Shown: in pieces, positions 36,751 to 46,637 of the stretch
How positions within the stretch are numbered: the stretch's first letter is position 1
Layout of the letters: each line of letters opens with the position of its first letter
Assembly: GCF_014268755.2 (NCBI RefSeq)
Contig: NZ_CP077093.1
Location: forward strand, 5,849,501-5,913,500
DNA from: Pseudomonas vanderleydeniana
GTDB taxonomy: Bacteria > Pseudomonadota > Gammaproteobacteria > Pseudomonadales > Pseudomonadaceae
Reading direction: 5' to 3'
DNA length: 64,000 nt
Notes under the pieces: generated by a model
Told to the model about the DNA's origin: nothing
The model's input: the letters and a program-made list of their open reading frames with translations, nothing else
Databases searched by the model: none
Program-made: the position numbers and the translations under genes

Positions 36751-38573
36751 TCAAGGGTCTCCAGGGCCGAAGTGAAGGCGCTGGCCCCCTGCTCCGCCGA
36801 GCTGAAGGCCACGCGCATGAAGCCGAACAGTTCGCGGCCACAGCCGACATTATTACCCAGCAAGCCGACTGCCGGCTCGCGCGCAGCGAATTCTGCCTCA
36901 TCCACCAACACCTTCAGCGTGCCCTGCACGCCGTCGACACGGATCACGTCACCGTCGCGAACCCGCGCCAGCGCACCGCCGACATGAGCTTCGGGGCAAA
37001 CATGGATCGCCGCCGGAATCTTGCCCGAGGCGCCGGACATACGGCCGTCGGTCACCAATGCGACCTTGAAGCCACGGTCCTGCAGCACACCGAGGAACGG
37101 GGTCATCTTGTGCAGTTCCGGCATGCCGTTCGAGCGCGGCCCCTGGAAGCGCATGACCGCCACGAAGTCCTTCTCCAGCAGGCCCGCCTTGAAGGCATCG
37201 GCCAGGTCCTGCTGGTCCTGGAACACCAGCGCCGGGGCTTCGACCACCTGGTGCTCCGGGGCAACGGCGGACACTTTCATCACGCCACGACCGAGGTTGC
37301 CTTCCATGACCCGCAGGCCACCCTCCGGCGAGAACGCCCGGGCGACCGGACGCAGGATGTTTTCATCGAGGCTCTCGGTCGGGCCTTCACGCCAGACCAG
37401 CTCACCATCCTGCAGGAACGGCTCGCGGGTGTAGCGGCTCAGGCCATGCCCGGCCACGGTGTTGACGTCTTCGTGCAGCAGACCGGCCTCAAGCAGCTCG
37501 CGGATCAGGAACGACATGCCACCCGCGGCCTGGAAGTGGTTGATGTCGGCCTTGCCGTTCGGGTAAACATGCGACAGGGTCGGTACCACCTCGGAAAGGT
37601 CGGCCATGTCCTGCCAGGTCAGGTGAATGCCCGCCGCACGGGCAATGGCCGGCATGTGCAGGGTATGGTTGGTCGAGCCGCCGGTGGCGTGCAGGGCAAC
37701 GATGGAGTTGACCAGTGCGCGCTCGTCGACGATTTCGCCGATCGGCATGAAGTTGCCGCTCTGCTTGGTCATGCGCGTGACCTGGAATGCCGCCTCGCGG
37801 GTCAGCGCATCACGCAGCGGGGTGTTCGGGTTGACGAAGGACGCGCCCGGCAGGTGCAGGCCCATCACTTCCATCAGCAACTGGTTGGTGTTGGCGGTGC
37901 CGTAGAAAGTGCAGGTACCCGGGCTGTGGTAGGACTTCATCTCCGACTCCAGCAACTCCTCGCGGCTGGCCTTGCCTTCGGCGTAGCGCTGGCGGACATC
38001 GGCCTTCTGCTTGTTGGAAATGCCCGAGACCATAGGCCCGCCCGGCACGAAGATGGTCGGCAGATGGCCGAAGCGCAGCGACCCCATCATCAGGCCCGGT
38101 ACGATCTTGTCACAGATACCGAGCATCAGCGCCGCATCGAACATGTTGTGCGACAGTGCCACCGCGGTCGACATCGCGATCACCTCGCGACTGGCGATCC
38201 CCAGTTCCATGCCCGGCTCGCCCTGGGTCACCCCATCGCACATGGCCGGCACACCGCCAGCGAACTGGCCGACCGAGCCGATCTCGCGCAGGGCCTGCTT
38301 GATCTGCTCCGGATAGGTTTCGTAGGGCTGGTGGGCAGAGAGCATGTCGTTATAGGACGAAACGATCGCCACGTTGGCGGCATTCATCATCCGCAACGTT
38401 TCCTTGTCCTGGCTGCCGCAACCGGCCACGCCATGGGCAAAGTTCGCGCACTGCAGCTTGCCGCGCACGGGACCGTCGCTGGCGGCACCACGAATCAGTG
38501 CCAGGTACGCCTCGCGGGTGGCGCGGCTGCGGGCGATAAGCCGTTCGGTGACCTCAAGAACGCGGGGATGCAT
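36747..38573 (-). CDS. edd: Phosphogluconate dehydratase
   Basis: The 608-residue iron-sulfur enzyme of the IlvD/Edd family converts 6-phosphogluconate to KDPG. Cluster-type cysteines occur in [34 protein letters not shown] and [10 protein letters not shown], with [12 protein letters not shown] and [15 protein letters not shown] following. TGGAG lies before the ATG. It is divergent from gap across a spacer with two HexR sites. Confidence 0.96.
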   Translation of the reverse strand: MHPRVLEVTERLIARSRATREAYLALIRGAASDGPVRGKLQCANFAHGVAGCGSQDKETLRMMNAANVAIVSSYNDMLSAHQPYETYPEQIKQALREIGSVGQFAGGVPAMCDGVTQGEPGMELGIASREVIAMSTAVALSHNMFDAALMLGICDKIVPGLMMGSLRFGHLPTIFVPGGPMVSGISNKQKADVRQRYAEGKASREELLESEMKSYHSPGTCTFYGTANTNQLLMEVMGLHLPGASFVNPNTPLRDALTREAAFQVTRMTKQSGNFMPIGEIVDERALVNSIVALHATGGSTNHTLHMPAIARAAGIHLTWQDMADLSEVVPTLSHVYPNGKADINHFQAAGGMSFLIRELLEAGLLHEDVNTVAGHGLSRYTREPFLQDGELVWREGPTESLDENILRPVARAFSPEGGLRVMEGNLGRGVMKVSAVAPEHQVVEAPALVFQDQQDLADAFKAGLLEKDFVAVMRFQGPRSNGMPELHKMTPFLGVLQDRGFKVALVTDGRMSGASGKIPAAIHVCPEAHVGGALARVRDGDVIRVDGVQGTLKVLVDEAEFAAREPAVGLLGNNVGCGRELFGFMRVAFSSAEQGASAFTSALETLE

Positions 38574-38683
38574 GTGTAGAACTCCAGGCTAACGGAAATG
38601 GCGACCTGTTTGTCCTGAGGTGAGCGAAGGCCTCGGCTGGCGGGGCTTTTCGTTCATCCGGACCCGTTGATTCAGGTCACTCG

Positions 38684-38698
38684 TTGTAGATAAAACAA
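38684..38698. promoter_or_regulatory. HexR operator, edd side
   Basis: TTGT-AGATAAA-ACAA is an exact TTGT-N7-ACAA, 111 bases before edd. Confidence 0.75.
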
Positions 38699-38745
38699 AA
38701 TATTGCCACTAAAAAGGCTTGTTTTCTATTTCTATGCGAATAATC

Positions 38746-38760
38746 TTGTAATTCCAACAA
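38746..38760. promoter_or_regulatory. HexR operator, gap side
   Basis: TTGT-AATTCCA-ACAA is an exact TTGT-N7-ACAA, 26 bases before the gap ATG. It runs into AACAACAA (38756-38763), a possible Hfq/Crc motif. Confidence 0.75.
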
Positions 38761-38785
38761 CAAAATTACGACAGGCGCTTTCCCC

Positions 38786-39787
38786 ATGACGCTAAGAATC
38801 GCAATCAACGGATTTGGCCGTATCGGCCGCAACGTCCTGCGCGCACTCTATACCCAAGGTTACCGCCAGGACTTGCAGGTCGTCGCCATCAACGATCTGG
38901 GCGACAGCGCGATCAACGCCCACCTGCTCAAGTACGACACCGTGCATGGCACCTTCGATGCCAGCGTAGAACATGATCACGAAAGCCTGACCGTCAATGG
39001 CGACCGCATCGCCGTCAGCGCGATCCGCAACCCGGCCGAACTGCCCTGGGCCGCCGAGAAGATCGACGTGGTGTTCGAATGCACCGGTCTGTTCACCGAC
39101 CGCGCCAAGGCGGCCGCACACATCAGTGCCGGCGCCCGCAAGGTGATCATCTCGGCACCGGCCAAGGGCGCCGATGCTACCGTGGTGTACGGGGTCAACC
39201 ACGACATCCTGCGCCAGTCGCACGAAATCATCTCCAACGCATCGTGCACCACCAACTGCCTGGCCCCGGTGGCCCAGGTGCTGCACCGCGAACTGGGCAT
39301 CGAAAGCGGCCTGATGACCACCATCCACGCCTACACCAACGACCAGAACCTGACCGACGTCTACCACACCGACCCCTACCGGGCCCGCTCGGCCACCCAG
39401 AACATGATCCCGAGCAAGACCGGTGCAGCCGAAGCCGTGGGCCTGGTGCTGCCGACGCTGGCCGGCAAGCTGACCGGCATGGCCGTACGGGTGCCGGTGA
39501 TCAACGTGTCCCTGGTCGACCTGACCGTACAGCTCAAGCGCGAAGCCAGCGCCGACGAGATCAACGCCCTGTTCAGGGAGGCCAGCCAGCACTCGAAAAT
39601 TCTCGGCTACAACGCCCTGCCACTGGTGTCGAGCGACTTCAACCACAACCCGCTGTCGTCGATCTTCGACGCCAACCACACCAAGGCCAGCGGCAAGCTG
39701 CTCAAGGTCCTGGCCTGGTACGACAACGAGTGGGGGTTCTCCAACCGCATGCTGGATAACTGCCTGGCACTGTGCAACGCCGAATGA
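38786..39787 (+). CDS. gap: Glyceraldehyde-3-phosphate dehydrogenase, type I
   Basis: The 333-residue enzyme has the NAD fold [15 protein letters not shown], the catalytic [12 protein letters not shown] with Cys154, His in [14 protein letters not shown], and the anion site [29 protein letters not shown] ends the protein. In pseudomonads this HexR-controlled copy works in glucose catabolism from the Entner-Doudoroff triose. It is divergent from edd and followed by a strong hairpin. Confidence 0.96.
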   Translation: MTLRIAINGFGRIGRNVLRALYTQGYRQDLQVVAINDLGDSAINAHLLKYDTVHGTFDASVEHDHESLTVNGDRIAVSAIRNPAELPWAAEKIDVVFECTGLFTDRAKAAAHISAGARKVIISAPAKGADATVVYGVNHDILRQSHEIISNASCTTNCLAPVAQVLHRELGIESGLMTTIHAYTNDQNLTDVYHTDPYRARSATQNMIPSKTGAAEAVGLVLPTLAGKLTGMAVRVPVINVSLVDLTVQLKREASADEINALFREASQHSKILGYNALPLVSSDFNHNPLSSIFDANHTKASGKLLKVLAWYDNEWGFSNRMLDNCLALCNAE

Positions 39788-39811
39788 CCAGCCGATAGGC
39801 GGTCACAAGAA

Positions 39812-39836
39812 AAAGCCTCGTGATTCACGAGGCTTT
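39812..39836. terminator. Terminator between gap and the wapQ operon
   Basis: AAAGCCTCGTGA and TCACGAGGCTTT form a 12-bp perfect stem that is symmetric enough to serve both convergent transcripts. Confidence 0.85.
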
Positions 39837-39853
39837 CGGGGGAGGACGGGATC

Positions 39854-40081
39854 TCAACTTTGCGGTTTCAAGCCCTGGGACAGACCGAACATGAACAGCA
39901 GCAGGTCGTGATCGGGCTTGGCAGTGACGCCCACCTTGGCCACGCGCGGCAGAGGACAACGCTCGCCGCCCTGGGCCATGCTGAGCACCTGCGGCCGCGG
40001 CTGTTCCCAGACCACCAGGGCCAGGGACGCTATAGCCAATGCACCGACCAGAAACAAACCTCTAGCTAATTCTAACTTCAT
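39854..40081 (-). CDS. Small single-pass membrane protein
   Basis: The 75-residue product starts at ATG 40081, sharing the A of ATGA with the stop of the kinase gene upstream. One hydrophobic helix spans residues about 8-25 (LFLVGALAIASLALVVW), followed by a mostly periplasmic tail with one Cys (GGERCPLPR) and a final LLFMFGLSQGLKPQS. The tight coupling suggests a role with the envelope-modifying kinase, but I recognise no family. Confidence 0.65.
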   Translation of the reverse strand: MKLELARGLFLVGALAIASLALVVWEQPRPQVLSMAQGGERCPLPRVAKVGVTAKPDHDLLLFMFGLSQGLKPQS

Positions 40082-40797
40082 CACCGTAAGCCTTTGATGG
40101 TGCTGCCGAACGCCATACTGTAAAAGTAGCTCAGCCTGCCCCAGTCCGCTTCGTTCCACGACGAATGGCGCCGCAGCTGCTTCATGTCGTGCTGCGCCGC
40201 CCGCTGGCGGGTCAGACGCCGGCGGGCCTTCTCGAAGTCCAGCAGGGCCACTTCGACACTGGCCGACTCGCCCTCGCCCACCACCCGAACGAAGACATGC
40301 TTGATATACAGGCAGCCATGCTGCCAGCGACCCCGGTGCATGCGCGCCAGGGTCGTGGCCAATTCATTGAGCAGGCGATCATGCAAGGCCTCGCCATGCC
40401 GTTCACGCCCGCCCTCGGCATACCATTGCTCGATCTCGATGAATCCGTCCAGGGCGGCGGTCACCAGCAGCGCCTGCCACTGCCCGCTGGTTTCGCGGCG
40501 AGCACCGCAGAACACCAGTTCAGGGACACCGACATCGAGCAGGCGCAGGTTCTTCAGCGCATCCTGCTCACGCAGGACGGTCGGACGACCGAACGGATGC
40601 AGCAGGCTGCGATAGGTGTGGCCCACCTGGCGCTTCACGTAGAGCAACCGACCACTGCTGCCCGTGACACGCTGTACACCACTCTCACCACCGCGACGCT
40701 GGTTGGGCTCTTCGACCCACTCACCCTTGCGCGTCCAGAAATGCTCGAAACGATCCGTGGCGGTTCCTGCGGTATACGAAGCGTACTCAACGGTCAT
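40081..40797 (-). CDS. inaA: InaA/WapQ-like lipopolysaccharide core kinase
   Basis: The 238-residue product has a degenerate protein-kinase fold. YVKRQVGHTYRSLLHPFGRPTVLREQDALKNL carries the nucleotide lysine, ATTLARMHRGRWQHGCLYIKHVFV is the catalytic-loop region with His in place of the usual HRD, and EVALLDFEKARRR contains the metal-binding Asp. Homologues downstream of colRS in Pseudomonas are called inaA or wapQ and are thought to phosphorylate LPS core heptose. It follows the methyltransferase gene by four bases. Confidence 0.88.
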   Translation of the reverse strand: MTVEYASYTAGTATDRFEHFWTRKGEWVEEPNQRRGGESGVQRVTGSSGRLLYVKRQVGHTYRSLLHPFGRPTVLREQDALKNLRLLDVGVPELVFCGARRETSGQWQALLVTAALDGFIEIEQWYAEGGRERHGEALHDRLLNELATTLARMHRGRWQHGCLYIKHVFVRVVGEGESASVEVALLDFEKARRRLTRQRAAQHDMKQLRRHSSWNEADWGRLSYFYSMAFGSTIKGLR

Positions 40798-40801
40798 TCT
40801 G

Positions 40802-41482
40802 CTACCTCTTGCGTAAGATATAGACCCGCCACATGGCGTAGAGAGGAAAGAAGTCCAGATGTTGCTGAACGCGAAAACCTACTTGCCTGAATTCCTCTTC
40901 GACCTGGGCGGCCGGTAAGACAAAACGGTTCTGATAACTGTCCGGCTCCGCCATGGCCTTGCGCTTGCGCTCCAGGCGCTTGCGGCGCCAGGCTTTGAAG
41001 TTGCCGTCGACCCACAACGAAACGATCACGCTATCACGGGTGACCCGGTGAAACTGTTTCAGTAGTGCCAGACGATGTGCCGACTCACCGATATGGTGTA
41101 GCAGACGCATGCAGAAGATGCTGTCGACCGAGCTTTCCGGCAAGTCGATGTCAAATGCCGACGTCTGCAGCGGCCGTACCCGGCTCACTACGCCGGCAGG
41201 CTGCGCCCTGAGTGCGATTTCCAGCATCGCCGCGGAATTGTCCGCACCGATGATCACCCGGTTGGGCTTCTCCGCCAACAATGGCCAGAAACGCCCCGCA
41301 CCGCAAGGCAGATCGAGCACCAGCCCCGGCTCACCCGCCAGGGCCAGGGCGGAACGCGCCAGTTGCTCGTCACGCAGGTGGGACAATCGCCGCGCCATCC
41401 CGTTCCGGTGCTTGCGCAGATATTCCTGAGCATGCTGCTCATCGTACTTGTCGGAAAACTCAAGTTTTACCGGGGAACTCAT
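40802..41482 (-). CDS. ColRS-linked class I methyltransferase (orf222-like)
   Basis: The 226-residue protein has motif I VLDLPCGAGRFWPLLAE, ADNSAAMLEIA, and SIFCMRLLHHIGESAHR (motif II/III region), then ESVIVSLW. The C-terminal half is basic (RRKRLERKRKA). The homologous gene lies between colS and wapQ/inaA in P. putida and P. fluorescens and belongs to the ColR regulon. The substrate is unknown and is presumed to be an LPS component. The leader carries a perfect 13-bp hairpin touching the ribosome site. Confidence 0.85.
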   Translation of the reverse strand: MSSPVKLEFSDKYDEQHAQEYLRKHRNGMARRLSHLRDEQLARSALALAGEPGLVLDLPCGAGRFWPLLAEKPNRVIIGADNSAAMLEIALRAQPAGVVSRVRPLQTSAFDIDLPESSVDSIFCMRLLHHIGESAHRLALLKQFHRVTRDSVIVSLWVDGNFKAWRRKRLERKRKAMAEPDSYQNRFVLPAAQVEEEFRQVGFRVQQHLDFFPLYAMWRVYILRKR

Positions 41483-41490
41483 AACCGTCT

Positions 41491-41537
41491 CCTGTAGCTG
41501 ACGGCCACAGGTTATGTAGGCACACGTCAGCTACAGG
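41491..41537 (-). promoter_or_regulatory. Perfect 13-bp leader hairpin at the methyltransferase ribosome site
   Basis: CCTGTAGCTGACG (41491-41503) and CGTCAGCTACAGG (41525-41537) pair without mismatch around a 21-base loop. The downstream arm ends in the AGG that begins AGGAG, the Shine-Dalgarno sequence of the gene starting at 41482. Confidence 0.7.
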
Positions 41538-41547
41538 TCGTTCCCTC

Positions 41548-41563
41548 GTGAAAAATTCGTACC
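41548..41563 (-). promoter_or_regulatory. Candidate ColR box upstream of the methyltransferase
   Basis: On the minus strand the core TAC-N3-TTTTTCAC matches the 3' half of the ColR consensus as I remember it (YYNASNNYTTTTTSAC), with three mismatches in the left part. Orientation and position suit activation of the downstream genes. Confidence 0.5.
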
Positions 41564-41670
41564 GTCCAGCACAAACCATTACAATCTTTTACAAGCCAAC
41601 AGTAATAGCAAGGGGCCACAAGCGTAAACCCCGTGGAACGTTGTGCCCCGATGAGACAGGGCACGGAAGG

Positions 41671-42951
41671 TCAGGTTCTGGAATGGGCCAGGTCCACCTG
41701 GAAGCGGCACCCATTGGGCTCCATGGTCGTGAGACTGACGTGCCAGCCCTGGTTCTCGCAGATCCGCTGTACCAGCGAAAGCCCCAACCCCAGGCCCTCG
41801 CCACGTTTCTCGTCACCGCGCACGAACGGCTGGAACATCGCCTCGCGTTTCTCTTCGGGAATCCCCACACCACTGTCCTCGACCACGAAGCCCTCCGGCT
41901 CCAGCGTCAAGCGGATGAACCCCTGCTCCGTATAGTGCAAGGCATTGCGCAACAGGTTGCCCATCACCGCGTGCAGGAAGGTGGCGTTATAGCGCGTATT
42001 CAGCGGACAGCCCGGCTCGAAGATCAACGTCAGCCCCTTTTCCTCGATCGGAGTACGCCAGAGGCCAATCAGGTCTTCGGCCACCACACTCAGCGAAACC
42101 TGCGGCGACATGCTGGCATCTTCGCGCTGCGCGCGTGCGAGCATCAGGAAGGTCTGCACGAGCTCGCGCATTTCCTCGCTGGCGCGGGCGATCCGCTCGA
42201 CCTGGTTGCGTCCACGCGGATCCAGCGCCGGGTTCTCCAGCAACAGCTCGCAGGAAGTGGCCAGCACCATCAGCGGCGTACGCAACTCATGACTGACGTC
42301 ACTGGTGAACAGGCGCTCGCGCGTCAGCGCATCACGCAGGCGTCCCAGGGTCGCGTCGAAGGCCACCGCCAACTCACCCACCTCGTCAGCCGCATAGTCA
42401 GGCGCCAGCAATGGCGCGAAACCAAGCAGCTGGTCGCGGTGGCGCACCTGGCGGGCCAACCGCACCACCGGAGCCATCACCCGCCGCGCCAGGACCCAAC
42501 CGAGGAACACCGCCAGCACCAGGGCCAGGACGAAGCCCACCAGCACCACGGCGAACAGCACCCGCTCGCGCTCCTCGAAGTCACTCTGGTCCTGCAGGAG
42601 GACGTAGCGCCGGCCGTCGACCACTTCGACCATCGCGTGATAAGACAACTGTTCGCGGAACACCTCGTGGAAACCCGGATCGAGATGACGCAGGTCCTTC
42701 GGCAGCTCGAAGTCGCCCTTGCCGCCACTGTAGTAGAACAACTGGTCGGGTTCGGGCCGATGACTCCAGTCGCTCACGCTGTCCATCAACAGCAGGCGCT
42801 GCAGATCGCCACCCAAGCCTGCGGAAATCAGTTTTTCCTCGACCAGATGGACCGTGGCCACGATCCCCATGGCGAAGGTGCCCGCCACCAACGCACTCAT
42901 CAAGGCAAAGGCAATGATGATGCGCTGGGCCAGACTCTGCTTAAACTCCAT
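41671..42951 (-). CDS. colS: Sensor histidine kinase ColS
   Basis: The start ATG 42951 overlaps colR by 11 bases and gives 426 residues. It has two membrane helices (about 9-34 and 131-155), a periplasmic loop of about 95 residues, HAMP, the phospho-acceptor DVSHELRTPLMVLATSCELLL, and ATPase boxes NLLRNALHYTEQ, EDSGVGIP and GEGLGLGLSLV. With this start His35, Glu96, Glu126 and Glu129 (EERE) fall exactly where metal-sensing residues were described in P. putida ColS. It signals excess zinc or ferric iron to ColR. Confidence 0.94.
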   Translation of the reverse strand: MEFKQSLAQRIIIAFALMSALVAGTFAMGIVATVHLVEEKLISAGLGGDLQRLLLMDSVSDWSHRPEPDQLFYYSGGKGDFELPKDLRHLDPGFHEVFREQLSYHAMVEVVDGRRYVLLQDQSDFEERERVLFAVVLVGFVLALVLAVFLGWVLARRVMAPVVRLARQVRHRDQLLGFAPLLAPDYAADEVGELAVAFDATLGRLRDALTRERLFTSDVSHELRTPLMVLATSCELLLENPALDPRGRNQVERIARASEEMRELVQTFLMLARAQREDASMSPQVSLSVVAEDLIGLWRTPIEEKGLTLIFEPGCPLNTRYNATFLHAVMGNLLRNALHYTEQGFIRLTLEPEGFVVEDSGVGIPEEKREAMFQPFVRGDEKRGEGLGLGLSLVQRICENQGWHVSLTTMEPNGCRFQVDLAHSRT

Positions 42952-43624
42952 CACGACCCTCGGCCAGGCGGTAGCCGACACCGTGCACGGTGTGCAGCAA
43001 CGGCTTGTCGAACGGCTTGTCGATCACCTGGCGCAACTGGTGCACATGGCTGCGCAGGCTGTCGCTGTCCGGGCAGTCATCCCCCCACAGCGCCTCTTCC
43101 AGCACTTCGCGGCGCAAGACATGCGGGCTCTTCTGCATCAGTACCGCCAGCAGTTTCAGCCCTACCGGGTTGAGCTTGAGCAGACGGCCCTGACGGGTCA
43201 CTTCGAGGGTATCGAGGTCGTAGCTCAGGTCGCTGACCTGCAGGGCCCGGCGACCGCCGCCCTGGGCACGCCGCAGGACCGCCTCGATCCGCGCGGCCAG
43301 CTCGGACAACGCGAACGGCTTGAGCAGGTAGTCGTCGGCACCGGACTTGAAGCCCTGCAGACGGTCGTCGAGCTGGTCGCGGGCGGTCAGCATGATCACC
43401 GGCGTATCGCGCCGGGCATCCTCGCGCAGCCGCTTGCAGAGGGTGTAGCCGTCGATCCCGGGCAACATGATGTCGAGCACGATCAGGTCATAGTGCTCGG
43501 TGGCGGCCAGGTGCAGCCCGGAAAGGCCATCTTGCGCGCAATCGACGGTATAGCCTTTAAGCCCCAGGTAGTCAGCCAGGTTGGCGAGGATATCGCGGTT
43601 GTCTTCAACCAGTAGAATTCGCAT
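42941..43624 (-). CDS. colR: Response regulator ColR (OmpR family)
   Basis: The 227-residue protein has receiver motifs LLVEDNRD, VLDIMLPGIDG (phospho-acceptor Asp51), MLTARDQ and LLKPFALSEL, and a C-terminal winged helix (DTLEVTRQGRLLKLNPVGLKLLAVLMQKSPHVL). It controls outer-membrane and LPS genes. It is first in the colR-colS-methyltransferase-inaA cluster. A near-perfect ColR-box-like motif sits in its upstream spacer, facing away. Confidence 0.94.
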   Translation of the reverse strand: MRILLVEDNRDILANLADYLGLKGYTVDCAQDGLSGLHLAATEHYDLIVLDIMLPGIDGYTLCKRLREDARRDTPVIMLTARDQLDDRLQGFKSGADDYLLKPFALSELAARIEAVLRRAQGGGRRALQVSDLSYDLDTLEVTRQGRLLKLNPVGLKLLAVLMQKSPHVLRREVLEEALWGDDCPDSDSLRSHVHQLRQVIDKPFDKPLLHTVHGVGYRLAEGRDGV

Positions 43625-43708
43625 GGGTACTCTCCTCCGTACGCGGTAACGCCCCTCTTTGCCGGGCAGCTTAAGGTGAAGTTCGGCTCAGGGCTAGGGC
43701 GGGAAGAT

Positions 43709-43724
43709 TTAATGGTTTTTTCAC
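43709..43724 (+). promoter_or_regulatory. Candidate ColR box in the colR/groEL spacer
   Basis: TTAATGGTTTTTTCAC matches the remembered ColR consensus YYNASNNYTTTTTSAC except at one base. It is on the plus strand, opposite to colR transcription. Confidence 0.5.
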
Positions 43725-43801
43725 CCGGGGTTCACGACCTGGGCACGGCCGGGCCGCCAGAATCGACGCGCCCAGGCCATGGCCGGAAAAATCGCGCCCA
43801 T

Positions 43802-43833
43802 GAAAAAGCCCCGCACAAGGCGGGGCTTTTTCA
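43802..43833. terminator. Terminator of groEL
   Basis: GAAAAAGCCCCGC and GCGGGGCTTTTTC form an almost perfect stem with flanking A and T runs, 18 bases past the groEL stop. Confidence 0.93.
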
Positions 43834-43850
43834 TACGGGAGCCGGGTGGC

Positions 43851-45509
<1,659 letters not shown>

Positions 45510-45547
45510 TTAAATACTTTGTAGTAACGGGAAGAATGAGCGGGGAA

Positions 45548-45841
45548 TCAGCCTTCGATAACGGCGAGAATTTCGTTCTCGCTCATTACCAGCAGGTCTT
45601 CGCCGTCTACTTTCACAGTGTTGCTGCCGGAGTACGGGCCGAATACGACCTTGTCACCCACCTTCACAGACAGCGCACGTACTTCACCGTTGTCCAGCAC
45701 ACGGCCAGCACCTACAGCGAGAACTTCACCGTGGTTGGCTTTCTCGACAGCAGTGGCTGCCAGAACGATGCCGCCGGCGGATTTCTTTTCTTCTTCGCTG
45801 CGACGAATGACGACGCGGTCATGCAGAGGACGAAGCTTCAT
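45548..45841 (-). CDS. groES: Co-chaperonin GroES
   Basis: The 97-residue cap protein of the chaperonin begins [14 protein letters not shown]. It has the mobile loop [23 protein letters not shown] and the [14 protein letters not shown] strand, ending in [19 protein letters not shown] lies before the ATG. Confidence 0.98.
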   Translation of the reverse strand: MKLRPLHDRVVIRRSEEEKKSAGGIVLAATAVEKANHGEVLAVGAGRVLDNGEVRALSVKVGDKVVFGPYSGSNTVKVDGEDLLVMSENEILAVIEG

Positions 45842-45982
45842 TGTCGATCTCTCCTAATTATGATTTTCAGCGACCAGTTCTGGACCGGCCGGTTAACAAA
45901 TCCGGCGTTGCCGGTTACGGCTCGACGAGCGAACCGCGGAAGACTGTCTGGCGATTTGCGCCAAAACCTTGCGGTGACCGTT

Positions 45983-46010
45983 ACATAGGGGCACCAAAAG
46001 CGATTACAAG
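45983..46010 (-). promoter_or_regulatory. Heat-shock (sigma-32-like) promoter of groES-groEL
   Basis: CTTGTAA (46004-46010), 12 bases, and CCCCTATGT (45983-45991) resemble the sigma-32 -35 and -10 elements. No CIRCE inverted repeat is present. Confidence 0.7.
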
Positions 46011-46054
46011 GGCGACTGACGTTTTTTTTTGCAGCACTGGCAAACGGCCAAAAT

Positions 46055-46082
46055 GCACACGGCACCCGAAGGTGCCGTGTGC
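46055..46082 (-). terminator. Hairpin after fxsA
   Basis: GCACACGGCACC and GGTGCCGTGTGC form a perfect 12-bp stem with a four-base loop, 16 bases after the fxsA stop. The T-run on the minus strand is short (ATTTTGG). Confidence 0.75.
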
Positions 46083-46098
46083 AGGTCCAGCCGGCCAC

Positions 46099-46572
46099 TC
46101 AGGAGTCACGGTGCTCGAACTCACCCTCGATCACCTGTGGCTGGCGGCCGTTGGCTGGTGCCGCGCCAGGCTGTCCACGGGCATACAGGTCATCGGCGAA
46201 AGCACGTTGGCGCACGGATTGTTCCTCGGCACGCCGGCGCATGCGGTCGGCCGCCAGGCGACGGGTCATCGGCAGCAGCAACAACAGGCCCAATACATCA
46301 CTGATGAAACCAGGCAGCAGCAACAGGCCACCCCCCAGGGCCAGCATCAGTCCCTCGAGCATGGTCTGTGCCGGCAACTCGCCACGATTGAGGCTTTCAC
46401 GAGCCCGCAGGGCGGTGGCCAGGCCGGCCACGCGCAACACCAGCACACCGATTGCCGAGCCGAGAATGATCAGCGCCAGTGCCGGGAAGAACCCGATTGC
46501 CGTGCTGACCTGGAAAAACACGTACAGCTCCAACACCGGAAACAGGAGAAAGAGCAGGAGAAAAGCGCGCAT
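46099..46572 (-). CDS. fxsA: FxsA-family inner-membrane protein
   Basis: The 157-residue product has helices LLLFLLFPVLELYVFFQV, LALIILGSAIGVLVLRVAGL and MLALGGGLLLLPGFISDVLGLLLLLP, which includes the family's GGGLLLLPGFxxD motif. The C-terminal half is basic and cytoplasmic. In E. coli FxsA (YjeG) is a membrane protein that affects F-plasmid exclusion of phage T7, with an unknown cellular role. GAGGACTT lies before the ATG. It lies directly upstream of the groESL promoter. Confidence 0.9.
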   Translation of the reverse strand: MRAFLLLFLLFPVLELYVFFQVSTAIGFFPALALIILGSAIGVLVLRVAGLATALRARESLNRGELPAQTMLEGLMLALGGGLLLLPGFISDVLGLLLLLPMTRRLAADRMRRRAEEQSVRQRAFADDLYARGQPGAAPANGRQPQVIEGEFEHRDS

Positions 46573-46637
46573 CGAATAAGTCCTCTTCGGAAGAAGTCCT
46601 TCCAGTCAGTCCTAGATGACGTCGATATCCCGTGAAT

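Noticed and set aside
45842-46020. CIRCE operator for groESL
   Set aside because: No TTAGCACTC-N9-GAGTGCTAA-like repeat is present. A sigma-32-like promoter explains control.
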